From: Methanoprimaticola sp047501175
Lineage (GTDB): Archaea > Thermoplasmatota > Thermoplasmata > Methanomassiliicoccales > Methanomethylophilaceae
Assembly (NCBI RefSeq): GCF_047501175.1
Contig: NZ_JBEQWH010000005.1
Coordinates: 83,442-147,441 of the forward strand
Reading direction: 5' to 3'
DNA: 64,000 nt
The position numbers were made by a program, and so were the translations under genes. The notes under the pieces were generated by a model that worked only from the letters and a program-made list of their open reading frames with translations, was not told where the DNA came from and ran no database searches. Below are positions 54,183 through 62,968 of this stretch, piece by piece (positions within the stretch are counted from its first letter, which is position 1; each line of letters opens with the position of its first letter).

Positions 54183-54290
54183 ATGAAGAGAAGCTCGCGC
54201 GCCTGGAAGAAACGCGGCAACCAGCGTTGGAAATGGCGCAAGAAGAAAATGAGAAGAAGAAAGAGAGCAGCAAAGATGCGCAAGAAGTGA
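54183..54290 (+). CDS. rpl41e: Ribosomal protein eL41 (L41e)
   Basis: A 35-residue, almost purely basic peptide: MKRSSRAWKKRGNQ followed by RWKWRKKKMRRRKRAAKMRKK. The WRKKxMRRxKR...KMR pattern is that of L41e, whose usual length is about 25; here about ten extra residues precede the core. It lies between two tRNA genes, with GGAAGGA seven or eight bases before the ATG. Below the length limit of most gene finders, so it is easily missed. Confidence 0.85.
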   Translation: MKRSSRAWKKRGNQRWKWRKKKMRRRKRAAKMRKK

Positions 54291-54315
54291 TTTGCAACTC
54301 GCAATTCACGCTCAA

Positions 54316-54484
54316 GGGGGTATAGGCTAACCTGGCAGACTGGTGGGCTCCAGTTATTGAGAGTGATTGAAAATGGGTTTGCTGACAGTTGATGACTAAC
54401 TGGAGCGATGACTCATTGATTCCACCGGGGTCGCTCCCCGGTAGTGGAAACCCGCTGACGAGGGTTCAAATCCCTCTGCCCCCA
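54316..54484 (+). tRNA. tRNA-Trp (CCA) with 96-base intron
   Basis: Acceptor GGGGGTA/TGCCCCC, discriminator A at 54484; CCA is not fully encoded. Anticodon stem GTGGG/CCCGC, loop CTCCAG...A gives CCA. T arm GAGGG-TTCAAAT-CCCTC. Exon 1 is 54316-54353 and exon 2 is 54450-54484; the intron (54354-54449) is at position 37/38. The D stem is weak (G-U and mismatches), so the exact D-arm fold is uncertain. Confidence 0.88.
54354..54449 (+). ncRNA. Putative box C/D guide RNA within the tRNA-Trp intron
   Basis: Boxes in order: C-like TGATTGA, D' CTGA, C' TTGATGA, and a degenerate D ATGA. The segment before D' contains GGGTTT, which pairs with AAACCC at the exon 2 start; the fifth base before D' pairs with C39. 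The segment before the ATGA contains AACTGGAGC, pairing with GCTCCAGTT of exon 1; the fifth base before it pairs with C34. In haloarchaea and other Euryarchaeota the tRNA-Trp intron guides 2'-O-methylation at positions 34 and 39 by the same rule. A CCGGGG-TCGC-CCCCGG-type hairpin closes the 3' part. Confidence 0.7.
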
Positions 54485-54507
54485 CCTTGCGCACTTTACT
54501 ATCTTTC

Positions 54508-54527
54508 TCCGGCACTTCGGTGCCGAG
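54508..54527 (+). terminator. Hairpin after tRNA-Trp
   Basis: CGGCAC-TTCG-GTGCCG with one or two flanking pairs, about 25 bases after the tRNA 3' end. Confidence 0.5.
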
Positions 54528-55184
54528 ACAACCCTTTCCAGAACCTATTTACTGCTTTTTTCATACATTGATACGGGGATCCTATCGTCATGAAGGGTGT
54601 CACGGCTTCTGTGGACCCCTGAGCGTCTTGACGGTCTCAATCACGTCTCGGCCATGTTCGGGTGCGCAGATGCACCTGTCGGTCCGACGGGGTGGCCAGT
54701 AGGGCGACCTCTCATGCATACACGTCGAGAAATCCCGATCCAAAGAGGCGAGATCGAGGGTCATACGTCATCGGGGAACATGAGGGCTGACTTTCGTTCA
54801 GATCTAAGGTCCGTCTTTGTTCGCGGTGTTCCATTCAATGCAGTCCGACAAGGTCGTTTGGAACGAGATGACAAAACTGATCGGACAGACCATGGAAATG
54901 AGATTGTCGGCCTCTTGCGATGTTCATGTCCGTGTATCTTCAGGCGGAATGCGGTAGAACATTACGCAATTGTTCACCTCGATGTCGGATGCCACCAGGT
55001 ATAATGCCCGAAAACCAGTGAGATGCTATGGGGATCATCGCCAAAGGGGGAATAATTCCGGCATTGTAGTAATGTGTGTCTTGTAAGACATCGAAAGAAA
55101 TCCTTTTTATCCGGAGAGTGGCCCTGGATGCCATAAGGTCGGATAAGGAATGAGGGGGTGCTGGGGAGCACCCCCGTTGGAGCT
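54528..55184. other. Intergenic region, no gene recognised
   Basis: About 650 bases. A 135-codon plus-strand frame is present but its translation shows no pattern of a real protein. A dyad TGTCTTGTAAGACA lies at about 55077-55090 and TTTTTAT at about 55103; these could belong to a promoter facing outward or a small RNA, but nothing is supported. Confidence 0.4.
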
Positions 55185-56549
55185 TCAGTTCTTGAAGCTG
55201 TGGATGGGAGCGGGGATCCTTCCGCCCCTGTTCACGAAGTCGGCGCATCCGAATATGTTGACCGGCATGATGCCCGCATCCCCGAGAAGGCCTCCGAACA
55301 TCGCCCTGTCCCCGACATCCTTCCCGATGACGGGTATGACCCTGACCGCGGTGGTCTTCTGGTTTATCATCCCTATCGCCATCTCGTCCGCGATGATGCC
55401 TGCGATGGTGGTCGCCGGGACGTTGCCGGGAATCGCGATCATATCGAGTCCGACGGAGCACACGCAGGTCATCGCCTCCAGTTTCTCCAGGCTGAGTGCT
55501 CCGATCGCGGCCGCCTCCGCCATGGAACTGTCCTCCGTGACCGGGATGAACGCGCCGCTGAGCCCTCCGACGTAGGACGAGGCCATCACACCACCCTTCT
55601 TGACCTGGTCGTTGAGGATGGCCAGTGCGGCGGTCGTCCCGGGAGCTCCTGCGTACTCCATGCCCATCTCGTGGATGATGTCGGCGATGCTGTCCCCCAC
55701 TGCGGGCGTGGGAGCCAGCGACAGGTCGACGATGCCGAACGGGACGTTCAGCCTCTTGGACGCCTCCTTGGCGAAGAGCTGTCCGACCCTGGTGACCTTG
55801 AACGCGGTCTTCTTGATCGTCTCGCACAGGACCTCGAAGCTCTGTCTGTGGACCTTGGTGAGGGCATCCCTCACGACGCCGGGGCCGCTGACGCCAACGT
55901 TGATCACGCAGTCCCCCTCGGTGACCCCGTGGAACGCTCCTGCCATGAACGGGTTGTCGTCGGGAGGGTTGCAGAACACGACGAGTTTGGCGCAGCCTAT
56001 GGAGTCCCTCTCCTTGGTGGCCTCCGCGGTCTTGACGACTATGTCCCCCATCAGCCTGACCGCGTCCATGTTGATCCCGGTCTTGGTGGACCCGAGACTG
56101 ATGGACGAGCAGACGCGCTCGGTCGTGGCTAGGGCCTGGGGGATGGACTCGATCAGGAGCCTGTCCGCGGCGGACATGCCTTTCTGGACGAGTGCGGAGT
56201 ATCCTCCGATGAAGTTGACCCCGATCTCCCTGCCGACGGCATCCAGGGTCTGTGCGATCTTCACGAAGTCTCCGGGTATGCGGCACGCTGCACCTCCGAT
56301 CAGGGCGATGGGCGTGACGGACACCCTCTTGTTGATTACAGGGACGCCGAACTCGTTGCCGAGCTCGTCCCCTACCTCCACCAGTCTCCCGGCCAGTCTG
56401 AGGATCTTGTCGTGGATCTTCCGGCACAGGGTGTCGAGGTCTGGATCTATGCAGTCCAGGAGGCTAATGCCCATCGTGATGGTTCTCACATCAAGATTCT
56501 CGCGGGCGACCATCTCGTAGGTCTCGAAGACCTCATTCAGTTCTACCAT
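55185..56549 (-). CDS. DUF711 / UPF0210 family protein
   Basis: 454 residues: DVRTITMGISLLDC at the start, INKRVSVTPIALIGG, GGYSALVQKG, SSISLGSTKTGINMDAV and GDRAMFGGLLGDAGIMPVN near the end identify the DUF711 (UPF0210) family, related to the anaerobic ribonucleotide-reductase/PFL fold. Function is unknown. In many archaea and bacteria the gene is paired with an ACT-domain gene, as here: the ACT gene ends five bases before its start. Confidence 0.88.
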   Translation of the reverse strand: MVELNEVFETYEMVARENLDVRTITMGISLLDCIDPDLDTLCRKIHDKILRLAGRLVEVGDELGNEFGVPVINKRVSVTPIALIGGAACRIPGDFVKIAQTLDAVGREIGVNFIGGYSALVQKGMSAADRLLIESIPQALATTERVCSSISLGSTKTGINMDAVRLMGDIVVKTAEATKERDSIGCAKLVVFCNPPDDNPFMAGAFHGVTEGDCVINVGVSGPGVVRDALTKVHRQSFEVLCETIKKTAFKVTRVGQLFAKEASKRLNVPFGIVDLSLAPTPAVGDSIADIIHEMGMEYAGAPGTTAALAILNDQVKKGGVMASSYVGGLSGAFIPVTEDSSMAEAAAIGALSLEKLEAMTCVCSVGLDMIAIPGNVPATTIAGIIADEMAIGMINQKTTAVRVIPVIGKDVGDRAMFGGLLGDAGIMPVNIFGCADFVNRGGRIPAPIHSFKN

Positions 56550-56553
56550 GCTC

Positions 56554-56826
56554 TCAGATCCTGTGCATCATCTCGAAGATCTCTTCGTGTGTCGCCTTGA
56601 CGATGCATCCGACCTTCTTCCCGACCTCGTCGAGTCCTGCGTTGAGGCTCTCGAAGTCGCCGGTGTACTTGGTCGTGTCAACGATCAGGATCATGTTGAT
56701 GTAGTCCTGGACCGTGGTCTGCTTGATGTCGAGGATGTTGATGTTGTTCTCGGCGAAGAAGTTGCACACGGTGGCGATGATCCCCACGTGGTCCTTCCCG
56801 ACGAGTGTGACGATAGTTCTACTCAT
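56554..56826 (-). CDS. ACT-domain protein (UPF0237)
   Basis: 90 residues, a single ACT domain: MSRTIVTLVGKDHVGIIATVCNFFAENNINILDIKQTTVQDYINMILIVD. Such proteins bind amino acids and regulate partner proteins. It overlaps the stop of cimA by four bases (ATGA) and is followed closely by DUF711, so it is the fourth gene of a five-gene operon. Confidence 0.92.
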   Translation of the reverse strand: MSRTIVTLVGKDHVGIIATVCNFFAENNINILDIKQTTVQDYINMILIVDTTKYTGDFESLNAGLDEVGKKVGCIVKATHEEIFEMMHRI

Positions 56827-58385
56827 GTCTCTACCTCCCTTCCCTGCTTCATCAGGGCGTACTCCAAAGAATCGACGAGCGCAATCAGACTCGCCTCTAT
56901 CACGTTTTCGGAGACGCCGACCGTGGTCCAGCTGCTCTCCCCGTCCGTGGAACGGATGAGGACCCTAACACTTGCCGCGGTGGCCGACTTCTCGTCCAGC
57001 ACGCGGACCTTGTAGTCCGTCAGTCTGATGTTCTTGATGCCCGGGAAGAAGCTTCCCAGGGCCTTCCTGATGGCATTGTCCAGCGCATTGACCGGACCGT
57101 CCCCGTCAGATGCGGTGTGCTCCACGTTGCCGGAGCTGTCGCGCACCTTGACGCTGGCCTCGGAGTCCATGTCCCCGTTGCGGCTGTCTATGAAGATCCT
57201 GAACCCGTCGACGTTGAAGTGCTCCTCCAGGTCGCCCCTGAGCCTCCTCACGAGCAGTTCGAAGCTCGCTTCGGCGCCTTCGAACTCGTATCCGCGGGAT
57301 TCCATCTCCTTGATGAGGCGGGTGATCTCCGGGCTGTCGGTCCCGCTCTCCAGTCCGAGCTCCTCGAGCTTCTCCGTGATGGCGGCCTTACCGGACATGT
57401 CCGACACGAGGATGCGGCGCTTGTTGCCGACCGTGGACGGGTCCACGTGCTCGTATGTGCGGTTGTCCTTCACCAGGGCGGAGACGTGCATCCCGCCCTT
57501 GTGCGCGAATGCACGGTCCCCGACATACGACATGCCTGCGGCGGGGGCCATGTTGGCCACCTCCCCCACGAACTTGGAAAGTCCGGTGAGGCCGGTCAGG
57601 TCCTTGTCGCCGATGTCGTGCTCGCACTTCATCGCGAGGTTCGGCATCACGGCGCACAGGTTGGCGTTCCCGCACCTCTCCCCTATGCCGTTGATGGTCC
57701 CCTGGACCATGGAGCATCCCGCATCGACCGCGGACAGGGTGCACGATGTGGCGAGGTCCGCGTCGTTGTGGCAGTGTATCCCGATGGGGATCCCTATCAC
57801 GGACCGTACGCGGCGGCATGCCTCCCCGATGAACCCTGGGAGGGACCCTCCGTTCGTGTCGCAGAGGACGATCCACTCGGCACCGCCTCTCTCGGCGGCC
57901 TCGAGCACCTTCAGGGAGTAGTCGGGATTCTCGCGGAACCCGTCGAAGAAGTGCTCCGCATCGAACAGCACGCGCTTCCCGTGGGACACGAGGAACGCTA
58001 TGCTGTCCTCTACCATCCCCAGATTGTCCTCCAGCGACACGCCGAGGGCGTCCGTAACCTGGAAGTCCCATGACTTCCCGAATATGCAGCACCATTCGAC
58101 CGGGCACCGGACGAGGTTCACGAGGTTCCCGTCCTCCTCCGGTCTGATGCCCGGCCTGCGGGTGCTCCCGAACGCCGTGAGCCTGCTGTTCCTCAGGTCG
58201 AGGCCCGATGCCTTGCTGAAGAAGTCGTCGTCCCTGGGATTGGACCCGGGCCATCCGCCCTCCACGAAGTCCATCCCGAACTGGTCCAGCCTCTTCAGGA
58301 TGTCCAGCTTGTCCTCGCAGGAGAACGAGACCCCTTCGCACTGCGCGCCGTCGCGCAGGGTAGTGTCGTAGATGAGGACCCTCAT
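56823..58385 (-). CDS. cimA: (R)-citramalate synthase
   Basis: 520 residues starting MRVLIYDTTLRDGAQCEGVSFSCEDKL. The DRE-TIM motifs TLRDGAQ, HCHNDADLATSCTLSA and GTINGIGERCGNANL are present; the C-terminal about 130 residues are a LeuA dimer/allosteric domain. The length and the GWPGSNPRD motif match the CimA group (condenses acetyl-CoA and pyruvate for the pyruvate route to isoleucine) rather than LeuA or homocitrate synthase. Family members in this subgroup can be misannotated; confidence in the exact substrate is moderate. Its start overlaps the homoserine dehydrogenase stop (ATGA). Confidence 0.85.
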   Translation of the reverse strand: MRVLIYDTTLRDGAQCEGVSFSCEDKLDILKRLDQFGMDFVEGGWPGSNPRDDDFFSKASGLDLRNSRLTAFGSTRRPGIRPEEDGNLVNLVRCPVEWCCIFGKSWDFQVTDALGVSLEDNLGMVEDSIAFLVSHGKRVLFDAEHFFDGFRENPDYSLKVLEAAERGGAEWIVLCDTNGGSLPGFIGEACRRVRSVIGIPIGIHCHNDADLATSCTLSAVDAGCSMVQGTINGIGERCGNANLCAVMPNLAMKCEHDIGDKDLTGLTGLSKFVGEVANMAPAAGMSYVGDRAFAHKGGMHVSALVKDNRTYEHVDPSTVGNKRRILVSDMSGKAAITEKLEELGLESGTDSPEITRLIKEMESRGYEFEGAEASFELLVRRLRGDLEEHFNVDGFRIFIDSRNGDMDSEASVKVRDSSGNVEHTASDGDGPVNALDNAIRKALGSFFPGIKNIRLTDYKVRVLDEKSATAASVRVLIRSTDGESSWTTVGVSENVIEASLIALVDSLEYALMKQGREVET

Positions 58386-59395
58386 TGTGGCTTTACCCTC
58401 TCGTCCATTATGGAGACGAGGTCGCTGAGTATGGCGGATGCGGTCTCCAGCCTTCCGGCGCCCCTCCCGGTGACCGTTATGGGTCCGGCAAGGTCGCTGA
58501 GGATCTGTGCGGTGTTGAGCGTTCCGGATATGCTGAGGGGATGTCCCTTGGGCACAAGCCTCGGTCCGACCTCCAGCTTGGTCTCGGACACCTCTCCAAT
58601 GAGCCTTATGACCATGTTGCGTGAGGCTGCGAGGGCCACGGCATCCTCTGTTATTGACGTGATGCCGGTGATGCGCACATCGTTGAACGTGACGTCCCTT
58701 CCGAAGACGGTGTTCGCCAGGATCGCGATCTTGCACGCGCTGTCGTATCCCTCGATGTCGTTGGTGGGATCGGTCTCGGCGTATCCCATCTGCTGCGCCT
58801 CCTTCAGGGCCTGTTCGAACGGCTGGCCCTTGTCCATCTTGCTGAGGATGAAGTTGCAGGTCCCGTTGAATATACCGCGGAGGGAGCAGATGTTCTCCCC
58901 AACCAGGTTCTCCCTGCAGAGGTTGATGATGGGCATGGCCCCTCCCACCGACCCCTCGAACCTAAGCAGGCACCCGTTCCTCTTGGCGAGGTCGGTGAGC
59001 TCCGAGAACCTCAGGGCCAGGGGGCCCTTGTTGACCGTTATGACGTCCTTCTTGTTCTCGAGGGCGCATATGATGTTCTTCAGACCCACTCCGCCGGTCT
59101 TGACGTCCGTGGGGCTGACCTCTACGAGTATATCATAGTCGATGCCCTCCAGGACCTGGACGGAATCCGTGTACTCGCGGTCCCCGACCCTCTTGTCGGA
59201 GATCTTGCGCTCCACCAGTCTCTCCGGGTCGAACCCGTTCGGGTCGTACGCATAGGACCTTGAGTCCATGGCCCCGACTATGACGACGTCCTCGCCGTAT
59301 CTGTCGCGTATGAACTGGCGGCGTCTGGCGATGACCTCGCAGAACCCTTGTCCGACGGTACCGAAACCGCAGATGAACACCTTCATCTCAGACAC
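58382..59395 (-). CDS. hom: Homoserine dehydrogenase
   Basis: 337 residues: the NAD(P)-binding VFICGFGTVGQGFCEVI, VEVSPTDVKTG, VITVNKGPLAL, FEGSVGGAMPII and GIFNGTCNFILSKM, MGYAETDPTNDIEGYDSACK are the homoserine dehydrogenase signatures. There is no C-terminal ACT domain; the separate ACT gene upstream may take that role. It reduces aspartate semialdehyde to homoserine for threonine, methionine and, via threonine, isoleucine. Confidence 0.93.
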   Translation of the reverse strand: MSEMKVFICGFGTVGQGFCEVIARRRQFIRDRYGEDVVIVGAMDSRSYAYDPNGFDPERLVERKISDKRVGDREYTDSVQVLEGIDYDILVEVSPTDVKTGGVGLKNIICALENKKDVITVNKGPLALRFSELTDLAKRNGCLLRFEGSVGGAMPIINLCRENLVGENICSLRGIFNGTCNFILSKMDKGQPFEQALKEAQQMGYAETDPTNDIEGYDSACKIAILANTVFGRDVTFNDVRITGITSITEDAVALAASRNMVIRLIGEVSETKLEVGPRLVPKGHPLSISGTLNTAQILSDLAGPITVTGRGAGRLETASAILSDLVSIMDERVKPQ

Positions 59396-59879
59396 CCCTC
59401 ACATATGTCATGCCGGATTTCCTGCACTCCATGTCCAGGAACTCGTCCAGCTTGTCCAGGTCGTCCTTGCTCTTCGTCTTCACGGAGAGTATGCCGGTGC
59501 GCTTCGAATAGTCCGTCGCCTTGGAGGAGTACCTGACATCAACGGCCTCGAGGTCCGCTATGGTGGATGCCTTGTTGATCAGCCTCTCGATGTATCTGGC
59601 ATCTATGTCCCCGATCAGCATGTAGTCCATGGTATAGGTTTCATGGGCCGATCCGATCTTGGATATGATGACGTCCTTCGATTTCCAGATGCCCTTGAGG
59701 CGCTCGAGCTGATCCTCCTCCACCTCGAAGGTTATGTTGATGCATATGCGATGGTTGACGATCCTCTCGCGGTTGTGCACAACACCAAGTATGTTCCCGT
59801 CGACGATGGATATGGGCTCCAGGGAGCCTACGAGTTGTCCGGGCAGGTCTTTGACGTACAGTTCGGCGTTTACTATCAT
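59388..59879 (-). CDS. ACT-domain regulatory protein preceding homoserine dehydrogenase
   Basis: 163 residues starting MIVNAELYVKDLPGQLVGSLEPISIVDGNILGVVHNRERI, an ACT domain. The second half (RIGSAHETYTMDYMLIGD..., SSKATDYSKRTGILSVKTKSK) is a second alpha/beta module. It is the first gene of the operon; its stop overlaps the hom start by eight bases. It probably senses an amino acid for homoserine dehydrogenase feedback. ATG 59879 is chosen; the frame upstream lacks ACT similarity. Confidence 0.85.
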   Translation of the reverse strand: MIVNAELYVKDLPGQLVGSLEPISIVDGNILGVVHNRERIVNHRICINITFEVEEDQLERLKGIWKSKDVIISKIGSAHETYTMDYMLIGDIDARYIERLINKASTIADLEAVDVRYSSKATDYSKRTGILSVKTKSKDDLDKLDEFLDMECRKSGMTYVRGV

Positions 59880-60010
59880 GCGCGCGCCTCTTTGCTCCGA
59901 GGATGAGCATTCCCTATTTAAAAACAAGGAACGCGCGCGCGTGGACGGCGATGCATCGGACTCCGTACGGGTCGGGAACGATATGCGCTCGAAATGATAT
60001 GATGAAGAAG

Positions 60011-60094
60011 CGCCGAGAGGGAGATTTGAACTCCCGAGGGAAAGTTCCCACGAGCTTTCCAGGCTCGCGCCTTACCGGGCTGGGCCATCTCGGC
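60011..60094 (-). tRNA. tRNA-Ser (GGA)
   Basis: On the minus strand, acceptor GCCGAGA/TCTCGGC, discriminator G. Anticodon loop CTGGAAA gives GGA. The long variable arm (about GTGGGAACTTTCCC) marks a class II serine tRNA. CCA is not encoded. No intron. Confidence 0.92.
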
Positions 60095-60161
60095 TTGTAT
60101 TTCGGGGGAACAGCTCCCCCCATTAAAAGCTTTGCATACTCCCCGTTCGATCCGATGCCGT

Positions 60162-60938
60162 TCACACCGTCGGCCAGACGATATCGCGCCTGTAATCGCT
60201 CAAATGGCGCCTCACCGATCTCGCCCTCGCGAGCTCCTCGGTGTCGACGGTGAATCTGGCGATCCCCTCGGACTCGGACCCGCAGGACGACACCACATTG
60301 CCAAGGGGGTCGTATGCCCTCGACAGTCCCGCCATGTCCAGGCCGGCCATGGGGCCGACGTTGTTCACGAATGCCAGGTATGTGACGTTCTCCAGGGCCC
60401 TTGCCGGGAGGACCTTCTCGAAGTACTCCGTGGAGGGCTTCGCTGCAGCCGATATGCACAGGTTTACGTCCGCCTTCCTCAGCGAGCAGCTGCGGAGGAT
60501 CTCCGGGAAGTATACGTCGTAGCAGATGCACATCCCGAATCTGAGTCCGTGGTACAGGCCGATCGCGGGCTTCTTCCCAGGGACGTATCCGTCCTCGGAG
60601 TAGATACCGAACCTTGCCAGGTACAGCTTGTCATAGACGGCCTCCCCGTCGGGGGACAGGAACACCAGCGAGTTGGTGGCCCCCTGATCGGTGACCACGG
60701 CGGTACCGACGGCGACGGCCTTGTCATGCTTCCTGCACAGGTCGGACAGCTTCGATATGCTCTCGTCTATCCTCTCTCCAATGCCCTCGGGGCTCGTGCC
60801 GTATCCGTTGAGGAACGATTCTGGGAACACGAGGACGTCCGCGTCATCGGACATCATGATGCCCGATATCCTCTCCGCATTCCTCTCCGGAGATCCCGGT
60901 GTCGGGCGGATCTGGCACAGTGCTACTTCGACGCGCAT
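60162..60938 (-). CDS. Carbon-nitrogen hydrolase (nitrilase superfamily)
   Basis: 258 residues with the nitrilase catalytic triad: Glu in LVFPESFLNGYG, Lys in AVYDKLYLARFG and Cys in GMCICYDVYFPEILR. The family hydrolyses nitriles, amides or carbamoyl groups; substrate cannot be read. The stop is about 65 bases before tRNA-Ser. It is divergent from nadE, and possibly both serve nitrogen metabolism, though this is only context. Confidence 0.88.
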   Translation of the reverse strand: MRVEVALCQIRPTPGSPERNAERISGIMMSDDADVLVFPESFLNGYGTSPEGIGERIDESISKLSDLCRKHDKAVAVGTAVVTDQGATNSLVFLSPDGEAVYDKLYLARFGIYSEDGYVPGKKPAIGLYHGLRFGMCICYDVYFPEILRSCSLRKADVNLCISAAAKPSTEYFEKVLPARALENVTYLAFVNNVGPMAGLDMAGLSRAYDPLGNVVSSCGSESEGIARFTVDTEELARARSVRRHLSDYRRDIVWPTV

Positions 60939-61017
60939 GCGGAGAAATCGTCGTCACACCTATTATAATCTGACACAGGGACACCGTTAAATCTCCGTGC
61001 CAGGATACATTCCCAGC

Positions 61018-61800
61018 ATGACCGTAAAGATCCCCCAAATTACGAATGAGGACGCAGAGGGCCTCATAGGATTCATAAAGAGCACGGTGGAGAGCGCCGG
61101 ATGCAAGGGAGTCGTCGTAGGGCTGAGCGGAGGCGTGGACTCCGCGACGGTGACAAAGCTATGTGCAGATGCGATCGGTGCCGAGAACGTCCTCAACGTG
61201 TTCATGCCATCCAGGGTCACGCCTGTCGAGGACTACAAGACGACCTCGGAGCTGAGCACCCTGTGGGGGACCGAGTACAAGGTCGTGGACGTGCAGCCTG
61301 CGGTGGATGCCCTGGCGGCGGTCCTCCTCTCCGGAAGGGAGACCCCCTTGGAGCGCGGTAACATATCTGCGAGGTGCAGGATGATCGTCCTGTACAACCT
61401 CGCGAAGAAGAGGAACTATCTGGTCGTGGGAACCTCCAACCAGAGCGAGCTCATGATGGGGTACTTCACCAAGTTCGGCGACGGGGCATGCGACATGACT
61501 CCGATGGCTAACCTGTACAAGACCGAGGTCAGACAGCTTGCCCGCATCATCGGGGTCCCGGAACCGATCATCGCCAAGCCGCCGTCTGCCGGACTGTGGG
61601 AGGGTCAGACCGACGAGAGCGAGATGGGGATCAGATACGAGGACCTGGATGGGATACTGTATGATCTGGAACAGGACCGCTCGGATTCGCAGATCGCCGT
61701 TGACACGGGCCTTCCGATCGAGGAGATCGACAGGATCCGCAGGCAGGTCAAGTCGATGGAGCACAAGCGTCTTCCTGCCATCCGTCCCAGGGATTTTTAA
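61018..61800 (+). CDS. nadE: NH3-dependent NAD synthetase
   Basis: 260 residues from ATG 61018. The ATP pyrophosphatase P-loop is VVGLSGGVDSATV, with SARCRMIVLYNLAKKRNYLVVGTSNQSELMMGYFTKFGDGACDMTPMANLYKTEVRQLA and PPSAGLWEGQTDESEMGI. The length fits a single-domain, ammonia-using enzyme without the glutaminase domain. It converts nicotinic-acid adenine dinucleotide to NAD. It is followed by tRNA-Glu. Confidence 0.94.
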   Translation: MTVKIPQITNEDAEGLIGFIKSTVESAGCKGVVVGLSGGVDSATVTKLCADAIGAENVLNVFMPSRVTPVEDYKTTSELSTLWGTEYKVVDVQPAVDALAAVLLSGRETPLERGNISARCRMIVLYNLAKKRNYLVVGTSNQSELMMGYFTKFGDGACDMTPMANLYKTEVRQLARIIGVPEPIIAKPPSAGLWEGQTDESEMGIRYEDLDGILYDLEQDRSDSQIAVDTGLPIEEIDRIRRQVKSMEHKRLPAIRPRDF

Positions 61801-61860
61801 ACTAAACAGGGGAATCTAGGAAAATTATAAATATATCATAGATATCCCCTGATTCAGAAA

Positions 61861-61933
61861 GCTCCTGTAGTGTAGCGGCCAATCATGAAGCCCTCTCGAG
61901 GCTTCGACTCGGGTTCAAATCCCGACGGGAGCA
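61861..61933 (+). tRNA. tRNA-Glu (CTC)
   Basis: Acceptor GCTCCTG/CGGGAGC, discriminator A at 61933. Anticodon stem AAGCC/GGCTT with loop CTCTCGA gives CTC. CCA is not fully encoded (ACCT follows). TATAAATAT lies about 30 bases upstream. The convergent integrase gene ends 91 bases after the tRNA 3' end, so this tRNA is the likely attachment site of the element to the right. Confidence 0.9.
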
Positions 61934-62023
61934 CCTCATTCTCACATCCAGACCCTTCTGAGGTCTGGTTCAATCTTTCATCCAGACCGCCGAGGTCTTC
62001 GTATTTATACCGCTCGGTCCCGG

Positions 62024-62968
62024 TCATCTCGGCACCCCCGCGTCCCAGGCGGACCGCGCCGCCTCTATGGCGTCGCCCTCGCGGCGGCGGCCGTAGTAGC
62101 GCTCGGTGGTCTTGGTTGTGGCGTGTCCGGCCAGGACCGACACCGCCTCCAGGTCTATCCCGTCGTCCAGCGCCGCCTGTATGTAGGTGCGGCGGAGGGC
62201 GCGGAAGTCGAAGTCGAGGCCGACGGCGTCGCACACCACGCACAGGAGGTTGTAGGAGTACGCCGCGGGCAGGACCCCGCCGTCGGTGGACGCGGGGATC
62301 CAGTACGGGGAGCGGACGCCGCGGTCCGCGAGGAAGCGTCCGCGGACCTCCAGGTAGCGGGCGAGCACGGGGCGGGCCTCAGGGCGGATCAGGACGGTGC
62401 GGGGCTCCCCGTAGGTGTCCCCGCCCTTGACGACCCCGAGGTAGAGGGTCCCGTCCCCCGGGTCGTAGTCGTCCACGCGGCAGTTCCTGATCTCGGACCA
62501 GCGGAGGCCCCCGCACATCGCCAGCAGCACGGAGGCGAATGCCCGCAACGTGAAGAAGTCGTCCGCATCCGAGGATGCTGAGACGATCCGCGCCATGGAT
62601 TCGGCATCGATGCCCGAGAGCCTCCGGCGGTGGATCTTCGGAACCAGGAACGGGTACCGGGTCTTGGCCACGCGCACGCAGTCGTTCCCGTAGAAGTCGC
62701 ACAGGGACCCGAGGACGGAGAGCTCCCGCGTGCAGGATATCGGGGAGACCGTGCCGGACCTCTCGATGTAGAAGTCCCTGACGTCCTCGGAGGTCATGTA
62801 CACGGGGTCGCACGTGGAGAGCCTCCCCTCCCGGTGGAGGGCCTCCACGATCCCGCCTATCCTCCTCAGGGTGCGGGCCCTGTCGTCCAGCGTCTCGGCG
62901 TTCCAGCGTCCGGAATGCTCGTAGACGCGCAGGAACTCGTCGAGGCGCGCACGGAACGGGTACCTCAT
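62024..62968 (-). CDS. Tyrosine recombinase / integrase
   Basis: 314 residues from MRYPFRARLDEF. The N-terminal core-binding domain is followed by the catalytic domain: the first Arg in GGLRWSEIRNCR, FDFRALRRTYIQAALDDGIDLEAVSVLAGHATTKTTERYYG with second Arg, His (GHAT) and the nucleophile Tyr in ERYY. The usual HxxR reads ALRR (His to Ala), a natural variant in some archaeal integrases. The gene points into tRNA-Glu, the classic layout of a tRNA-integrated element. Its start overlaps the upstream gene (ATGA). Confidence 0.85.
   Translation of the reverse strand: MRYPFRARLDEFLRVYEHSGRWNAETLDDRARTLRRIGGIVEALHREGRLSTCDPVYMTSEDVRDFYIERSGTVSPISCTRELSVLGSLCDFYGNDCVRVAKTRYPFLVPKIHRRRLSGIDAESMARIVSASSDADDFFTLRAFASVLLAMCGGLRWSEIRNCRVDDYDPGDGTLYLGVVKGGDTYGEPRTVLIRPEARPVLARYLEVRGRFLADRGVRSPYWIPASTDGGVLPAAYSYNLLCVVCDAVGLDFDFRALRRTYIQAALDDGIDLEAVSVLAGHATTKTTERYYGRRREGDAIEAARSAWDAGVPR

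Noticed and set aside
54597..55004. 135-codon plus-strand frame after tRNA-Trp
   Set aside because: No domain pattern, poor codon bias compared with true genes and no promoter signal.
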